Part shown: positions 63,829 to 64,000 of the stretch, one piece after another | Position numbering within the stretch: the first letter of the stretch is position 1 | How the letters are laid out: every line of letters starts with the position of its first letter | DNA from: Streptomyces griseoaurantiacus | Lineage (GTDB): Bacteria; Actinomycetota; Actinomycetes; Streptomycetales; Streptomycetaceae | DNA: 64,000 nucleotides | Reading direction: 5' to 3' | Assembly: GCA_014656015.1 (NCBI GenBank) | Contig: BNBP01000008.1 | Span: 1-64,000, forward strand | Notes under the pieces: generated by a model | What the model was told of the DNA's origin: nothing | The model's database searches: none | What the model saw: only the letters and a program-made list of their open reading frames with translations | Translations under genes and position numbers: made by a program

Positions 63829-64000
63829 CTACTCCGTCTTCGCGTCGCCCACCGGCGCCCACTTGTCGAGCTGACCGGGGTTCTTCTTCAGCCAGGCGCG
63901 GATCGCGTCCCGCTCCTGGCCCTTGTCGACCTTCTGGATCTCCGCCTCGAGGCTGGTGAGCTGCTTCTCGGTCATCGAGAAGTTCTTCAGCCACTTGCCG
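63829..64000 (-). CDS. C-terminus of glycine betaine/osmoprotectant ABC transporter binding protein (partial)
   Basis: Only the last 56 codons are inside the window; TAG is at 63829-63831 and the gene runs off the right edge. The translation (LKNFSMTEKQLTSLEAEIQK, then ERDAIRAWLKKNPGQLDKWAP) matches the C-terminal end of OpuAC/ProX-type betaine-binding lipoproteins, where the helical AWLKKNPGQ block is highly conserved. It would bind glycine betaine or ectoine outside the cell during salt stress. A strong terminator follows. The rest of the operon lies beyond the edge. Confidence 0.85.
   Translation of the reverse strand, partial: GKWLKNFSMTEKQLTSLEAEIQKVDKGQERDAIRAWLKKNPGQLDKWAPVGDAKTE

Overview
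The window is a high-GC actinobacterial chromosome segment. GC-rich codon thirds, frequent GTG/TTG starts, leaderless-looking promoters and gene content all point to Streptomyces. From memory and without a database check, gene order follows the conserved core region that in S. coelicolor runs from the cobalamin genes through metNIQ, argH, argCJBDR, pheST, infC-rpmI-rplT and glnA4 to a glycine betaine transporter. I see no tRNA, rRNA, CRISPR array, insertion sequence, prophage or other sign of recent transfer. It reads as vertically inherited core DNA.

Layout. 1-3.8 kb: minus-strand cobalamin genes (start of a CobT-like protein, cobL) and an acetyltransferase. 3.9-7.1 kb: minus-strand methionine transporter metNIQ, preceded by a previously unlisted 34-codon Cys/Met-rich leader ORF. 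7.4-12.8 kb: two small membrane proteins, an acetyltransferase, a sigma-like factor, a secreted glycerophosphodiester phosphodiesterase, a PlsC acyltransferase and an aldo/keto reductase. 12.8-14.4 kb: argH with paired ARG boxes. 14.7-18.9 kb: plus-strand FMN-fold oxidase, L,D-transpeptidase-like protein, then a membrane flavohaem reductase, FMN-binding lipoprotein-like protein and ApbE. 19-23.9 kb: argCJBDR in one coupled operon (argC first, argR last) with its own ARG-box pair. 23.9-25.8 kb: a 43-residue small protein, an aldo/keto reductase and a divergent TetR regulator with two palindromic operators.

25.9-30 kb: an operon encoding YfhO, a DPM1/CsbB-type glycosyltransferase and GtrA, which together look like a three-component extracytoplasmic glycosylation system. 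30.3-39.7 kb: mixed metabolism and regulation (degenerate histidine phosphatase, MocR/EamA pair, MmyB-type regulator with NTF2 protein, secreted GHL10 hydrolase, 3-hydroxyacyl-CoA dehydrogenase, Nudix hydrolase, NsdA-like regulator). 40-47.8 kb: translation genes pheST, a TrmH-type methyltransferase, an orphan PAS histidine kinase, and infC-rpmI-rplT, in which infC appears to start at AUC. 47.8-56.6 kb: DUF1844 and SseB proteins, a beta-lactamase-fold protein, a mycosin protease with a proline-rich partner, a PLP aldolase/deaminase, and two surface or secreted proteins.

56.6-62.5 kb is a compact amine-catabolism module: SDR, aldehyde dehydrogenase, glutamine-synthetase-like GlnA4, a FadR-type regulator, a PuuD-like gamma-glutamyl hydrolase and a cupin HTH regulator. 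The chemistry would be gamma-glutamylation of an amine, oxidation, then hydrolysis back to glutamate. The right end holds a secreted protein and the C-terminus of a glycine betaine binding protein.

Positions come from reading the sequence. Starts were picked by Shine-Dalgarno spacing, overlap with neighbours and family length. No homology search was possible, so family names rest on recognised motifs.
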